NCBI RefSeq assembly: GCF_001014975.1
Contig: NZ_BBXA01000030.1
Coordinates: forward strand, 141,501 to 205,500
Direction of reading: 5' to 3'
DNA: 64,000 nt
Source of the DNA: Novosphingobium sp. MD-1
Lineage (GTDB): Bacteria; Pseudomonadota; Alphaproteobacteria; Sphingomonadales; Sphingomonadaceae
Part shown: piece by piece, positions 9,568 through 18,624 of the stretch
Numbering within the stretch: the first letter of the stretch is position 1
Layout of the letters: every line of letters begins with the position of its first letter
Position numbers and translations under genes: made by a program
Notes under the pieces: generated by a model
The model's input: only the letters and a program-made list of their open reading frames with translations
Told to the model about the DNA's origin: nothing
Databases searched by the model: none

Positions 9568-11595
9568 TCAGGCCGGTGGCGTTGGCGCTTCGGCCGCGGC
9601 CAGCGCAAAGGCCGCCGTTTCCTCCAGCGGCGGCGCAAGATGGAAGCCCTGGCCGAACGTGCAGCCCATGCTTTGCAGCATCCGGTCCTGTTCCGAGGAT
9701 TCGATGCCTTCGGCCACCACGGTCAGGCCCAGCTTGCCGGCCAGATCGAGAATGGTCTGGATGATGTCGCGGCTCTTGGGATCGTCGATCGACGCGGTGA
9801 AGGAACGGTCGATCTTGAGCGAATCGAACGGCAGGTTCTTGAGGTAGCTGAGCGAGGAATAGCCGGTGCCGAAATCGTCCAGACTGGTCTGCACGCCCCA
9901 GGCGCGGATTTCCTCCAGCACGGCGCGCGTGCGCGCGGCATCGATGATGGCCACGCCTTCGGTCACTTCCAGCTTGAGGCAGCGTGGTGGCAATCCGCTG
10001 TCCGCGATCGCGCGGCGCACGCTCTGCGTGAAATCGGGCTGGAGGAACTGCTGCGGGGCGATGTTGACGCTGACGAACGGGCGATTGTGCGCGGGCAACA
10101 GCCGGTGCAGCCGGGCGAGCGCGGTGCAGGCCTGCCGCATCACCCAGTCGCCGATGAACACGATCAGGCCGCTGGCTTCCGCCGCCGGGATGAAGGCATC
10201 GGGCGACAGGGTGCCCCGGGTGGGGTGTGCCCAGCGGATCAAGGCTTCGAAGCCGAGCAGATACGGGGTATCGCCAAGGCAGAAGATCGGCTGGTAGAAC
10301 AGCAGGAACTGGTTCTCGCGGATTGCTTCCCGCAACTCACGCTCCAGCGCCATGCGGCGGCGGACATCGCTGCCGAGCGCATCGGTGAACGTGACGATCC
10401 GGTCCCGTCCGGCGCCCTTGGCTTCGTACATCGCGAGATCGGCGTCGCGGCGGATCTGCTCGATCGAGGTATAGTCGCCGCCGCCGTGGGCGATGCCGAT
10501 CGATGCTCCCACCGCTACCAACTCGCCATCGATCGGCATCGGTTCGCGCAGCGCGACCAGCAGACGATTCGCGAGAAATTCGGGCAGGCGCCGGTCCGTC
10601 AGCATGTCGAGGAGCATGACGAACTCGTCGCCGCCCACCCGCGCCAGAGTGATGCGGGGGGAGGGACCAGGCCATCCGGTCTTGCCGCGCAATCCGGCGA
10701 CGACCCGGTTGAAACGCCGGGCTACCTCGATCAGCAGCGCATCGCCGGCGTGGTGGCCGTGCTTGTCGTTCACCGCCTTGAAGCCATCCAGATCGATGAC
10801 CATCATCGCCAGATCCTTCCCCGACCGCTGGAGCCGGGCGAAGGCGGCGCGCGCGCGCTCGTCCAGCAGCACGCGGTTGGGAAGGCCCGTCATCGCGTCG
10901 TGCCGTGCCTCGTGCAGCAACGCCGTCCGCGCACGCTCGCGTTCCACCACGCGCGCCAGCTGCGTGCTGGCCTGGGTCACGGTCAGCAGGATGTTGTCCT
11001 TGTCCACCAGCGGGCGGCGCGAAAAGAACTCCATCACGGCCACCAGTTCTTCGCCGACCAGCACGGGAAAGGCGCAGGCCGATTGCAGGCCGGATTCAAG
11101 CGCCAGATCGCGGCGCGGAAACCACTTGTCCTCTACCATCTGGTCGATCCAGTGCGGATGCCGGTCGCGCAACACCCTTCCGGGCAGGTCTTCACCGTCT
11201 TGCAGGATTTGGCGCCGCGAAGCATCCATGATCGGGCGGAACCGGTCGGGTTCGGCGGCATAGGTGATGCGGGCCTGCCGGCGCGCCTTGCCTTCAAGAT
11301 CGATGCGATAGGCGTGGCCCACGTCCCAGTTCATGTGGGCGCAGATTTCCGCCAGCGCGATGCCCAGCGCGGCCTTGAAGTCGCTCGACTGGTTGGAAGC
11401 GTCGGTAATCCGCTGGAGCAGCGCCAGGCGAACCTGGTTTTCGTAGAGATCGCGCCAGCTCCGTTCGGCTACCGCCTCGGCTTCGATCCGCGCCTTGCGC
11501 TCGCGTTCGAGCAGGTGGCGCAGGCTATCGATCCGCTCGTCCGCCCTTTCGCCTGCTGCGCCCGTTTCCGGCACGGGAAAGACCATGTGTTTCAT
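9568..11595 (-). CDS. GAF-GGDEF-EAL cyclic-di-GMP signalling protein
   Basis: About 675 residues: an N-terminal coiled-coil-like stretch rich in charged residues (IDSLRHLLERERKARIEAEA), a GAF-type sensor (about residues 50-200), a GGDEF domain with intact RVGGDEF, and an EAL domain with intact FEALIRW, DDFGTGYSSL and LKIDRSF. Both the cyclase and phosphodiesterase signatures are present, so it could make or degrade cyclic-di-GMP; which activity wins cannot be told. No membrane segment is seen. I placed the start at the ATG of MKHMVFPV; an ATG four codons upstream (11607) is also possible, and the frame stays open to 11838. Confidence 0.88.
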   Translation of the reverse strand: MKHMVFPVPETGAAGERADERIDSLRHLLERERKARIEAEAVAERSWRDLYENQVRLALLQRITDASNQSSDFKAALGIALAEICAHMNWDVGHAYRIDLEGKARRQARITYAAEPDRFRPIMDASRRQILQDGEDLPGRVLRDRHPHWIDQMVEDKWFPRRDLALESGLQSACAFPVLVGEELVAVMEFFSRRPLVDKDNILLTVTQASTQLARVVERERARTALLHEARHDAMTGLPNRVLLDERARAAFARLQRSGKDLAMMVIDLDGFKAVNDKHGHHAGDALLIEVARRFNRVVAGLRGKTGWPGPSPRITLARVGGDEFVMLLDMLTDRRLPEFLANRLLVALREPMPIDGELVAVGASIGIAHGGGDYTSIEQIRRDADLAMYEAKGAGRDRIVTFTDALGSDVRRRMALERELREAIRENQFLLFYQPIFCLGDTPYLLGFEALIRWAHPTRGTLSPDAFIPAAEASGLIVFIGDWVMRQACTALARLHRLLPAHNRPFVSVNIAPQQFLQPDFTQSVRRAIADSGLPPRCLKLEVTEGVAIIDAARTRAVLEEIRAWGVQTSLDDFGTGYSSLSYLKNLPFDSLKIDRSFTASIDDPKSRDIIQTILDLAGKLGLTVVAEGIESSEQDRMLQSMGCTFGQGFHLAPPLEETAAFALAAAEAPTPPA

Positions 11596-11828
11596 GACGC
11601 CGGGCATATCCGGACAGGCTCGGCCACGATCGCCAGATCCGGCAATGAGGTGGGAAGGAGAACGGTCATGAAGGCCTCGCGGGCTGAACAGGTGTCTCCG
11701 ATGTCTGGCAGGCAAAGCCATCGATCCGGTGAAACGCAAGGGACGGGCGGTCCCGTACAGGCCGTTAACCTTGCGGCAGCGGTGTTCTTCGCTGGCGCGG
11801 ATCGAACGGCTGCTGTTATGGCGCGCGC

Positions 11829-12467
11829 ATGGCGACAACCGCTTCCTCCCCGTTATCGACGCCCCAACGCTTGCTGGCCGCGGCGGAGCGGATCGTCGTG
11901 CAAGAGGGTGTCCATGCCCTGACGGTGCGTGGCATTGCCGATGCGGCGGGAGTCAACTCCGCGCTGGTGCGCTATCATTTCGGCGATGTGGACGGGCTGT
12001 TGCGCGATCTGGCGCTGCGCAACGCGGCGCGGATCGCCGATGCCCGAACCGGCATGCTGGATGCGCTGGAGCGGGAACGGAAGGCCGCTTTCCCCGCCGT
12101 CGTCGATGCGCTGGTCGTGCCCCTGTTCGCCTCTGCCGCGATGACTCCCGGTTTCCGCGCGATCGTGGTGCTGGACGAGATGTTCTCGCGCGCGGCGGGC
12201 AGCATTCACGAGCAGATATGGAGCCTGTTCGCCGAAGGTGTCGATCGCGTCACAAGGATGCTGTCCGCGTGCCAGCCCGAGGTCGATGCGGTGGCTCTCG
12301 CCTGGCGTATCCGCTTCGTCACCGCTGCCGCGCTCGATATTCCGCCGCGCGCTGGCGACCGCTCCCCGCAAGGGGAAAGACGCTCTGCCTATGGCGATGA
12401 CGGGGATGGCGAGCGGCTGGAACGGTTCCGCTGCTTCGCCCGCGATGCGCTGAACCTATCCCGCTGA
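11829..12467 (+). CDS. TetR/AcrR-family transcriptional regulator
   Basis: A 212-residue repressor-type protein. The N-terminal helix-turn-helix is clear: RLLAAAERIVVQEGVHALTV, RGIADAAGVNSALVRYHFGD (recognition helix around NSALVRYHF). The C-terminal ligand domain is not diagnostic. Its ATG lies about 230 bases from the divergent GGDEF-EAL gene, and it converges on the second tetR gene with only 8 bases between stops. Target and ligand are unknown. The ribosome site is weak. Confidence 0.85.
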   Translation: MATTASSPLSTPQRLLAAAERIVVQEGVHALTVRGIADAAGVNSALVRYHFGDVDGLLRDLALRNAARIADARTGMLDALERERKAAFPAVVDALVVPLFASAAMTPGFRAIVVLDEMFSRAAGSIHEQIWSLFAEGVDRVTRMLSACQPEVDAVALAWRIRFVTAAALDIPPRAGDRSPQGERRSAYGDDGDGERLERFRCFARDALNLSR

Positions 12468-12475
12468 ACGCTAAC

Positions 12476-13225
12476 CTAGGCGCTGGAAGCGCTGGTGTTC
12501 GGGGCGACGGTTGCGGTCCCGGAAAAGAAGAAATGGACATATCTGCGCGACCAGCGTTCATGCGCGACCCTATCCCCGTTCTCTTCGGCGCGCGTGACGC
12601 GCGCATGGCCGACGAGTCCTTCCAGCCAGAATTCGGCGGCCGCTGCCGGATCGGGAATATGGATCAGGCCGGTGGCATTCGCTTGGTGGATCAACGCTTC
12701 GATGGCGACCAGCGAATGGCGGTAGATCGCGTTGCGGATTTCGCCGCATTCGCCGTCACCTTCCTGATCCATCCAGTCGATCAGGCGTTCTTGAAGAATG
12801 CCATCGGGGGAAAGCAGCAGCGATAACACTTCGGTGCTGCGCGCGATGAACGCCTCCATCGGCGGAAGACCCGCACCCATAGCCGTGATATGGGCGTGCT
12901 GGGCTTCGATGCGATGGCGCAAGAGTGCGCCCATCAGCTCCCGCTTGTTGGCAAAGCGGGAATAGATCGTGGCCTTGCCGATATGAGCATGGCGGGCAAC
13001 GCGATCGAAGGTGAAGCCTTCAAAGCCCTCGGCCAGCAGGACGTCCCAGCTTGCCTCCAGAATCCGGCCGACGATCTGCTCTGCTTCCGCCGCGGATGGA
13101 CGACCGCGGCGCACGGCGCGGCTTTCGATGCCTTCATCCGCACAAGAGACGATCAGGTCAGTCGGCCCATCTGTCTGTTCAGTGGCGGACGGCTTGCTGC
13201 CTTGCGAGCGCTTCGGCGACGTCAT
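12476..13225 (-). CDS. TetR-family regulator, likely repressor of the emrAB-nodT operon
   Basis: A 249-residue TetR protein with an unusually long polar N-terminus (about 35 residues) before the DNA-binding domain: RGRPSAAEAEQIVGRILEAS, then FTFDRVARHAHIGKATIYSR with the recognition helix KATIYSRF. It lies downstream of nodT on the same strand, 229 bases away. An inverted repeat very like the one before emrA sits in that gap, so I infer that this protein represses both the efflux operon and itself. The start used gives the longest frame; a shorter start at an internal codon is possible. Confidence 0.85.
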   Translation of the reverse strand: MTSPKRSQGSKPSATEQTDGPTDLIVSCADEGIESRAVRRGRPSAAEAEQIVGRILEASWDVLLAEGFEGFTFDRVARHAHIGKATIYSRFANKRELMGALLRHRIEAQHAHITAMGAGLPPMEAFIARSTEVLSLLLSPDGILQERLIDWMDQEGDGECGEIRNAIYRHSLVAIEALIHQANATGLIHIPDPAAAAEFWLEGLVGHARVTRAEENGDRVAHERWSRRYVHFFFSGTATVAPNTSASSA

Positions 13226-13440
13226 ACTGGTGCATACCGATGTCGCACGGGGTTTTTTCCGCCGCTCGGTCTGCCGCTGCGCGGTGAACGGGGCAGGACA
13301 TTACCAGCCCCTCTTGATAGGCCTGCCAGAATCGGCGGCCAAAATCCGAAATCCAGTCCATCCGTCCCAAGTCCTCGCCTTGATGGCGTTATGGGTACGG
13401 AGAGTGCCTTAGATTTGCGGCGAGTCAAGACGGTATAAAC

Positions 13441-13462
13441 GGAACGAAAACGGCTCATTTCG
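13441..13462. promoter_or_regulatory. Putative TetR operator before the second tetR gene
   Basis: The site reads GGAACGAAA, eight bases, TTTCG, overlapping the nodT stop codon and lying about 215 bases before the tetR start. It shares GTATAA-(1 or 2 bases)-GGAACGAAA, an 8-base spacer and TTTCG with the site before emrA at 17715. The match between two places flanking one operon supports a common regulator. Confidence 0.5.
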
Positions 13463-14906
13463 GCGCTTCCTCCATCGCCTGCGCAGCCCAGCCAAGGCCC
13501 AGTGCCTTTTCCACGGCGACAAAATCGGTGGTCAGCTCGGCGCGTGCCGAGATCGCCGCCATTTCAGCCTGGACGGCCTGACGCTCGGCGGTCAGCGCAT
13601 CGCTGCGGGAAGCGGTGCCTCCCTGCACGCGCTGTACCTGGAGCGCGTGCGCCCGTGCGGCCTGCGCCTGGCTGTCGAGGGCCTTGCCATAGGCGATGCG
13701 CTGACCGCCGAAGCGCGTCAGCGAATTTTCCGCGTCCTGCAGGGCTTTCAGGACCGTACCGCGGAACTGCGCCTCCGCTTCGGCATAAGCCCCTTTGGCC
13801 GAACGGATCTGCGCGTTAACGCGGCCGCCGTCGAACAGCGACCATTTGATCTGCGGCAGCGCGAGGCCGATGAGGCTCGACGTCTTGAACACGTCGGCAA
13901 AGTTCTGCCCGCCAGTGCCAAGCAGGCCGGTGAAGCTGATCTTCGGATATTTGTCCGCCACCCTGGCGCCGACGTCGGCATTGGCGGCGGCAAGCTGGCG
14001 TTCGGCCATGCGGATGTCCGGGCGGTTGCGCAGCAAGAGCGCCGGATCGCCCACGGCGACGTCGGCCGGCGGTAGCGGCACCGCGTTCGGAGCGGACAGT
14101 AGCGCGTCCAAGGCTCCCGGCTCGCGCCCGGCAAGAACGGCGATCTGATCGATCAGCACGACGATGTCGGCCCGCGTCTTCGCGCGATCCGCCTCGGTTT
14201 GCGCGAGTTGGGCCCGAGCCTGCGCCAGCGGCTGTTCCGGTGCGGTGCCGCCCGCCAGCCGTTGCCGGGCCAGGGAGACGAGGTCGCTGTCGATTGCCGC
14301 CTGCCGATCGGTCAGCGCCAGCACGGCCTGCTTGGCGCGCAGCGAAACGTAGGCGCGCGCGATTTCCGCCGAAAGAGTCACGCGGGCGTCGGCAAGGCCC
14401 GCTTGGGCGGCCTCGGCGCGGGCGGAAGCCGCCTCGATCTTGCGTCGCGTGCCGCCGAACAGGTCGATTTCCCACGAGGTGTCGAAGCCTGGTGCATAGG
14501 CGTGGAACTCCTCGCGTCCCGAATTGCCCAGAATGCTGCCGGGAAGGTTCACGTAGGGCACGGCGAACGAAACGCTGGCGGTGGGCAGCAGCGCCGTCTT
14601 GTTGGCCTCAAGCCCCGCGCGTGCCTGCGCGATGCGGGCGTTCGCGGCCTGCACGTCGGGCGCGCTCGTCAGCGCGGTTTCGATAACCTGGTCGAGCACG
14701 GGATCTCCCAGCGCCTGCCACCAGCGGGCGGTGGGCGCGGCGGTGCTGGTTCCGGCGTCCGCGCGCAGGAAACTGCCGCGCGTGGCAGCGGTATCCGCCA
14801 CGTTCGGCGCGCCATGGTAGTCTGGCCCGACCGTGGCGCAGCCGCTGACGAGCAGGACGCCGGAAGCGAGCAGGGGAGCGAGGAGAGTTCGGGGGATCGG
14901 TCGCAT
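13455..14906 (-). CDS. NodT-family outer-membrane efflux lipoprotein
   Basis: Outer-membrane channel of a tripartite drug pump, 483 residues. It opens with a lipoprotein signal (LASGVLLVSGCATVGPDY, lipobox VSGC), followed by the NodT/OprM pattern WWQALGDPVLDQVIETAL and two copies of the helical channel repeat (AQARAGLEANKTALLPTASV and ADVGARVADKYPKISFTGLL). The ATG overlaps the stop of the MFS pump gene (ATGA), so it is the third gene of emrA-emrB-nodT. The longer open frame upstream is out of register with the pump gene and is not coding. Confidence 0.93.
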   Translation of the reverse strand: MRPIPRTLLAPLLASGVLLVSGCATVGPDYHGAPNVADTAATRGSFLRADAGTSTAAPTARWWQALGDPVLDQVIETALTSAPDVQAANARIAQARAGLEANKTALLPTASVSFAVPYVNLPGSILGNSGREEFHAYAPGFDTSWEIDLFGGTRRKIEAASARAEAAQAGLADARVTLSAEIARAYVSLRAKQAVLALTDRQAAIDSDLVSLARQRLAGGTAPEQPLAQARAQLAQTEADRAKTRADIVVLIDQIAVLAGREPGALDALLSAPNAVPLPPADVAVGDPALLLRNRPDIRMAERQLAAANADVGARVADKYPKISFTGLLGTGGQNFADVFKTSSLIGLALPQIKWSLFDGGRVNAQIRSAKGAYAEAEAQFRGTVLKALQDAENSLTRFGGQRIAYGKALDSQAQAARAHALQVQRVQGGTASRSDALTAERQAVQAEMAAISARAELTTDFVAVEKALGLGWAAQAMEEAPK

Positions 14907-16501
14907 CAGTGCATGGCCGCCATGTTGCGTCCCTTGGGAAGAGGGCGCAGGAAAAGGACGAGCGGGGTCACCACGAGAATGCCCGCCACAAGGAACATGA
15001 AATCGTCGTTGAACGCCATCACCATGGCTTCGCGCAGCACCGTGTTGTCGATCTGGCGTATTGCGGCTGCAAGTCCGTCCGGACCGCCGCCGAACGTGGC
15101 GGAGGTGCTGGAAACCCAGTCCTGCACGGCAAGATCGTTGTTGCCGAGAGCGGAATTCAGCGTCCAGTGATGATAGTCGAGCCGGCGCTCCTGGACGGTC
15201 GCCAGCAAGGCAAGCCCGATCGAACCGCCCAGATTGCGCGCGGCGTTGAACAGGCCCGAGGCATCGCCGGCTTCGTCGGGGCGCACCGCCGCGATCGCCG
15301 CCTGGTTGAGGAACATCATGCTGAGGACCTGACCCAGTCCGCGAAGGAGCTGGGAATCGACGAAGTCCGAACCCGTGGAGTCCGCGGTCAGCGATGTGTC
15401 GATGTAGCACGATGCCATCATCAGCACCAGGCCGGTGGCGACGATCAACCGCAGGTCGAACCGGCTGAGCAGGATCGGGAACAGCGGCATCATCATCATG
15501 GCGGGAATGCCCGAGATGAACACGACTTGCCCGGCCTGCATCGCGTTGTAGCCGGCGATGGCGGCCAGGAACTGCGGGATCACGTAAGCGGTGCCGTACA
15601 GCACCACGCCCAGGATCAGCGCGAGGACGAAGACTGCCGCGAACGTGCGGTTGCGCAGCAGGGCCAGTTTGATCACGGGGCGGCGCGCGTACAGCTGTCC
15701 CAGTCCGATCAGCACGAACCCCAGCACGGTGACGGCGGTCAACTGCCAGATCAGCGTGGATTCGAACCACTGTTCGCGATTGCCTTCCTCCAGCACCACG
15801 GTCAGCCCGCCGAGGCCGAGCGCCAGGCCCGCGATCCCCAGCCAGTCCGCCTCGATCAGTTCGTCCAGCTTGGGCTTCTGGTCGGCAAGGCCGACGAGCA
15901 GCAGCACCATCAGCGCCAGGCAGACCGGAACGTTGATGAAAAAGGCATAGTGCCAGCTGAAGTTCTCGGTCAGCCAGCCACCCGCCAGTGGCCCGAGAAC
16001 AGGGCCGAGGATGACCGTGGAGCCGAACAGCGACGTGCCGATGGGTTGCTGTGACGGAGGCAGACGTGTGGCGATGATGGTCATGGCCGTGGGAATCATC
16101 GCGCCGCCGGTAAAGCCTTGCCCGATGCGGCCGATGATCATGCCGGTCAGCGTCGTCGACGTGCCGCACATGATCGAGAAGCCGGTGAACAGGACCGAGG
16201 CGATCAGCAGGAACCGGCGCAGGCCGAACACGCGCTCCAGCCAGGCCGTCAGCGGAATGATGACGATTTCGGCGACGAGATAGGCCGTCGAAATCCAGGT
16301 GCCTTCGCTGGCGGAGGCACCGATCTCGCCCTGGATGGTGGGAAGCGAGGCGTTGACGATCGAGATGTCGAGCGTGGCCATCAGCGAGCCGAGCGCGCCG
16401 GCGGCTACGCCCAGCCAGGCGGTAAGGTCCGCGCGTTCGCGGGCCGGCGGCGGCGCGGGCGGCTGCCCAGCCTGTTCCGCGGGAAGGGTGGCTGCGCTCA
16501 T
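14906..16501 (-). CDS. emrB: EmrB-type DHA2 MFS multidrug exporter
   Basis: A 531-residue proton-driven drug exporter with about 14 hydrophobic segments, as in the DHA2 family. Typical motifs are MATLDISIVNASLPTIQGEI in the first helix (motif D1), WISTAYLVAEIVIIPL, and GPVLGPLAGGWLTENFSWHY (motif C of antiporters). The 20-odd residues before the first helix are cytosolic. It overlaps emrA upstream and nodT downstream by ATGA at both ends, so the three are a single translational unit. Substrates are not predictable from sequence. Confidence 0.94.
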   Translation of the reverse strand: MSAATLPAEQAGQPPAPPPARERADLTAWLGVAAGALGSLMATLDISIVNASLPTIQGEIGASASEGTWISTAYLVAEIVIIPLTAWLERVFGLRRFLLIASVLFTGFSIMCGTSTTLTGMIIGRIGQGFTGGAMIPTAMTIIATRLPPSQQPIGTSLFGSTVILGPVLGPLAGGWLTENFSWHYAFFINVPVCLALMVLLLVGLADQKPKLDELIEADWLGIAGLALGLGGLTVVLEEGNREQWFESTLIWQLTAVTVLGFVLIGLGQLYARRPVIKLALLRNRTFAAVFVLALILGVVLYGTAYVIPQFLAAIAGYNAMQAGQVVFISGIPAMMMMPLFPILLSRFDLRLIVATGLVLMMASCYIDTSLTADSTGSDFVDSQLLRGLGQVLSMMFLNQAAIAAVRPDEAGDASGLFNAARNLGGSIGLALLATVQERRLDYHHWTLNSALGNNDLAVQDWVSSTSATFGGGPDGLAAAIRQIDNTVLREAMVMAFNDDFMFLVAGILVVTPLVLFLRPLPKGRNMAAMH

Positions 16502-17688
16502 GGCCGCTTCGGAGCCTGTTCCTGCTCGCGGCGGATGGATTCGATGGCTCCCTTCGCGGCGGTCGTATCGACCTGGACCGTCAGCGACAGCCCGGGAACC
16601 AGGACCCGCTTCGATTCCGGCCCGGAATTGATGCGGATGCGCACCGGCACGCGCTGAACGATCTTGGTGAAGTTGCCGGTCGCGTTCTGCGGCGGGATCA
16701 GCGAGAAGTTGGCGCCGGTGCCCGGCGTGATGCTGTCCACCACGCCATGGAACGCCACATCGGGCAGGGCATCGACTTTCACGGTCACCGGCTGGCCTGG
16801 CCGCATCAACCCGATCTGGGTTTCCTTGAAGTTCGCTTCCACATAGATTGCGTCGACCGGTACCACCGTCAGCAGGCGCTGACCGGGCTGGACGTACTGG
16901 CCAAGCCGGACCGATGAATTGCCGATGCGGCCGGCAACAGGGGCGATGATGCGCGTCGTGGCCATGTCGTTGTTGGCGGCCTGGCGCTGGGCGAGGGCGG
17001 CTTCGATCTGGGCGGCGGACTGGTTCGCCTGCGCCTCGATGGTACGAACCTTGTCACGCGCCGCGGCAAGCGCGGCCTGCTTGGAGGCAAGATCGGACGC
17101 TGCCTGATCGCGGTTCGAGACGAACTGATCCAGCGTCTGCTTCGGTTCCGCGCCGCTGGCGGCAAGCGGACGGAAACGGGCAACTTCGCCATTGAGATAG
17201 GCAAGCTGGCGCCTGGCGGCGTCTACTGCCGCCGAGGCTTGCCCCACCGCCGAACGCGCTTCCGCGATGCTGGCGACCGACGCCGCCTGCGTGGCGCGCG
17301 CCACCTGCACTTGCGCGTCGGACTGGGCAAGGCGCGTCTGGTAGTCGGTCGGATCGATCTGCACGAGCAGCGTTCCCGCCGCGACCGACTGGTTATCCTT
17401 GAAGTTCACCGCCCGGACATAGCCGGACAGCTTGGAGCTCACGGTTACCCCGTCCGCTTTCACGTAGGCATCATCGGTTTCCTGGATGAAGCGGCCGTAG
17501 AGGCGATAGTCCGTGTAGGCATAGATTCCATAAGCTGCGCCCAGGATCAGCGCGATCAGGCCGATGCGGCGAATGCGCTTGCTGCGTTGACCGTTACCGC
17601 TTGGCGCAGCGCCGCTCGGATCGACGCCATTCTCGCCGGGCGTCTCGGGAGCAACCGGGCTGGAATCGCTTTCGCTGGGAGCGGTCAT
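16498..17688 (-). CDS. emrA: EmrA/HlyD-family membrane fusion protein
   Basis: Periplasmic adaptor of the pump, 396 residues from the chosen ATG (MTAPSESD), which has AGGA ahead; the frame is open 57 bases further. After a polar cytosolic tail there is one membrane helix (IGLIALILGAAYGIYAYTDY), then the biotinyl-lipoyl-like half (GYVRAVNFKDNQSVAAGTLL), a long coiled coil rich in A, Q and R (about residues 120-230), the second lipoyl half (TTRIIAPVAGRIGNSSVRLG) and a beta-barrel domain. First gene of the emrA-emrB-nodT operon; an inverted-repeat operator lies 27-50 bases before the ATG. Confidence 0.94.
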   Translation of the reverse strand: MTAPSESDSSPVAPETPGENGVDPSGAAPSGNGQRSKRIRRIGLIALILGAAYGIYAYTDYRLYGRFIQETDDAYVKADGVTVSSKLSGYVRAVNFKDNQSVAAGTLLVQIDPTDYQTRLAQSDAQVQVARATQAASVASIAEARSAVGQASAAVDAARRQLAYLNGEVARFRPLAASGAEPKQTLDQFVSNRDQAASDLASKQAALAAARDKVRTIEAQANQSAAQIEAALAQRQAANNDMATTRIIAPVAGRIGNSSVRLGQYVQPGQRLLTVVPVDAIYVEANFKETQIGLMRPGQPVTVKVDALPDVAFHGVVDSITPGTGANFSLIPPQNATGNFTKIVQRVPVRIRINSGPESKRVLVPGLSLTVQVDTTAAKGAIESIRREQEQAPKRP

Positions 17689-17714
17689 CGTGAGTCCTGA
17701 CAACAAGGTATAAT

Positions 17715-17737
17715 GGAACGAAACGGTTTTGTTTCGT
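17715..17737. promoter_or_regulatory. Putative TetR operator before emrA
   Basis: Perfect seven-base arms ACGAAAC (17718-17724) and GTTTCGT (17731-17737) separated by six bases, 27 bases before the emrA ATG, where a bound repressor would block transcription or its start. The larger context GGAACGAAA-8-TTTCG recurs at 13441 before the tetR gene. TetR proteins commonly bind sites of this size and symmetry. Confidence 0.6.
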
Positions 17738-17912
17738 GAGCGCAATTGGATCGGAACGCGTCGATTTTCAAGTGCAAGTTCTGCAAGTCGATTGCAAAAA
17801 ACCGTACGTTCAAACGGTAAAGCGTATTTATTTCATATTTTTATGCGCTTGCAACAAGCGTTCGAGCGCGCGTGGGACGGGCGCGCGAGGCATCGTGCTC
17901 CTTCGTGACTTA

Positions 17913-17956
17913 TTTTATCCGGGTAATATTGACCGAGAACATTTACCCGGATAAAA
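17913..17956. promoter_or_regulatory. Paired palindromic operator before the DUF2239 gene
   Basis: Two 14-base arms, TTTTATCCGGGTAA (17913-17926) and TTACCCGGATAAAA (17943-17956), are perfect reverse complements separated by 16 bases. Each arm is itself nearly palindromic around CCGG (TTA-Y-CCGG-R-TAA), and their centres are 30 bases apart, close to three helical turns. This fits two dimers of a regulator on one DNA face better than an RNA hairpin. It lies 27-70 bases before the ATG at 17983. Confidence 0.65.
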
Positions 17957-17982
17957 ATCCTCCGACGCAGAAGGAATCCACT

Positions 17983-18624
17983 ATGTCCGACATCACGATT
18001 TGCACCGCATTTTGCGGCGCGCGGAAACTGTTCTCCGGCCCGCTGGGCGAAGTCGCCTTGCACGTGAAGCGGGCTCTGGAAGGAGGCGCTGCCGATGCCA
18101 TCCAGGTTTTCGACGACAGCAGCGGACGGATTGTCGATCTGGACCTGCGCGGCAGCGACGAGGAGATCGTGGCACGTCTTTCTCAACCTGCGCCGGTCTA
18201 TCGCGGGCGTTACCGTGCCCCAACGGCTTTGTCCGACGCGCTTCCGGCAGGGGAAGGGCAGGCGGGGGAACCGCGTGGACGGGGCCGGCCCCGGCTGGGC
18301 GTGGTGGCGCGCGAGGTAACCCTGCTACCCAGGCAATGGGAATGGCTGGCTGCCCAGCCCGGAGGCGCTTCGCCCACCCTGCGCCGTCTGATCGACAGCG
18401 AGCGGAAGAAACCCGATACCCGCCAGCAACGGCGCCGCGCGCAGGAGGCGGCCTATCACTTCATGCTGGCGATGGCCGGCGACCTGCCCGGTTACGAGGA
18501 TGCGACACGGGCGCTGTTTGCGGGAGACCTGGGGGCATTGGAGCGGCATATCGCGGAATGGCCAGAGGACGTCAGGATGCATGTTCTGCTGTTGGTGCGC
18601 GCTGATGGCGGTGCGGAAGGATGA
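17983..18624 (+). CDS. DUF2239-family protein
   Basis: A 213-residue protein recognisable as DUF2239: it opens ITICTAFCGARKLFSGPLGEVALHVKRAL and has the conserved VFDDSSGRIVDLDLRG. The second half contains an AT-hook-like RGRGRPRLG (about residues 93-101) followed by a short strand and helices (VAREVTLLPRQWEWLAAQ, TLRRLIDSERK) that resemble a ribbon-helix-helix arrangement, so a DNA-binding role is possible but unproven. Start chosen for the AGAAGGA ribosome site; the frame is open upstream through the palindromic operator. Its stop overlaps the next start (ATGA), forming a two-gene operon. Function is unknown. Confidence 0.85.
   Translation: MSDITICTAFCGARKLFSGPLGEVALHVKRALEGGAADAIQVFDDSSGRIVDLDLRGSDEEIVARLSQPAPVYRGRYRAPTALSDALPAGEGQAGEPRGRGRPRLGVVAREVTLLPRQWEWLAAQPGGASPTLRRLIDSERKKPDTRQQRRRAQEAAYHFMLAMAGDLPGYEDATRALFAGDLGALERHIAEWPEDVRMHVLLLVRADGGAEG

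Noticed and set aside
9553..11922. 789-residue open frame on the plus strand
   Set aside because: Antisense to the GAF-GGDEF-EAL gene, whose catalytic motifs are all intact on the minus strand.
14907..16169. N-terminal extension of the NodT gene into the MFS gene
   Set aside because: It would read the emrB region in the wrong frame; the lipoprotein signal fixes the NodT start at 14906.
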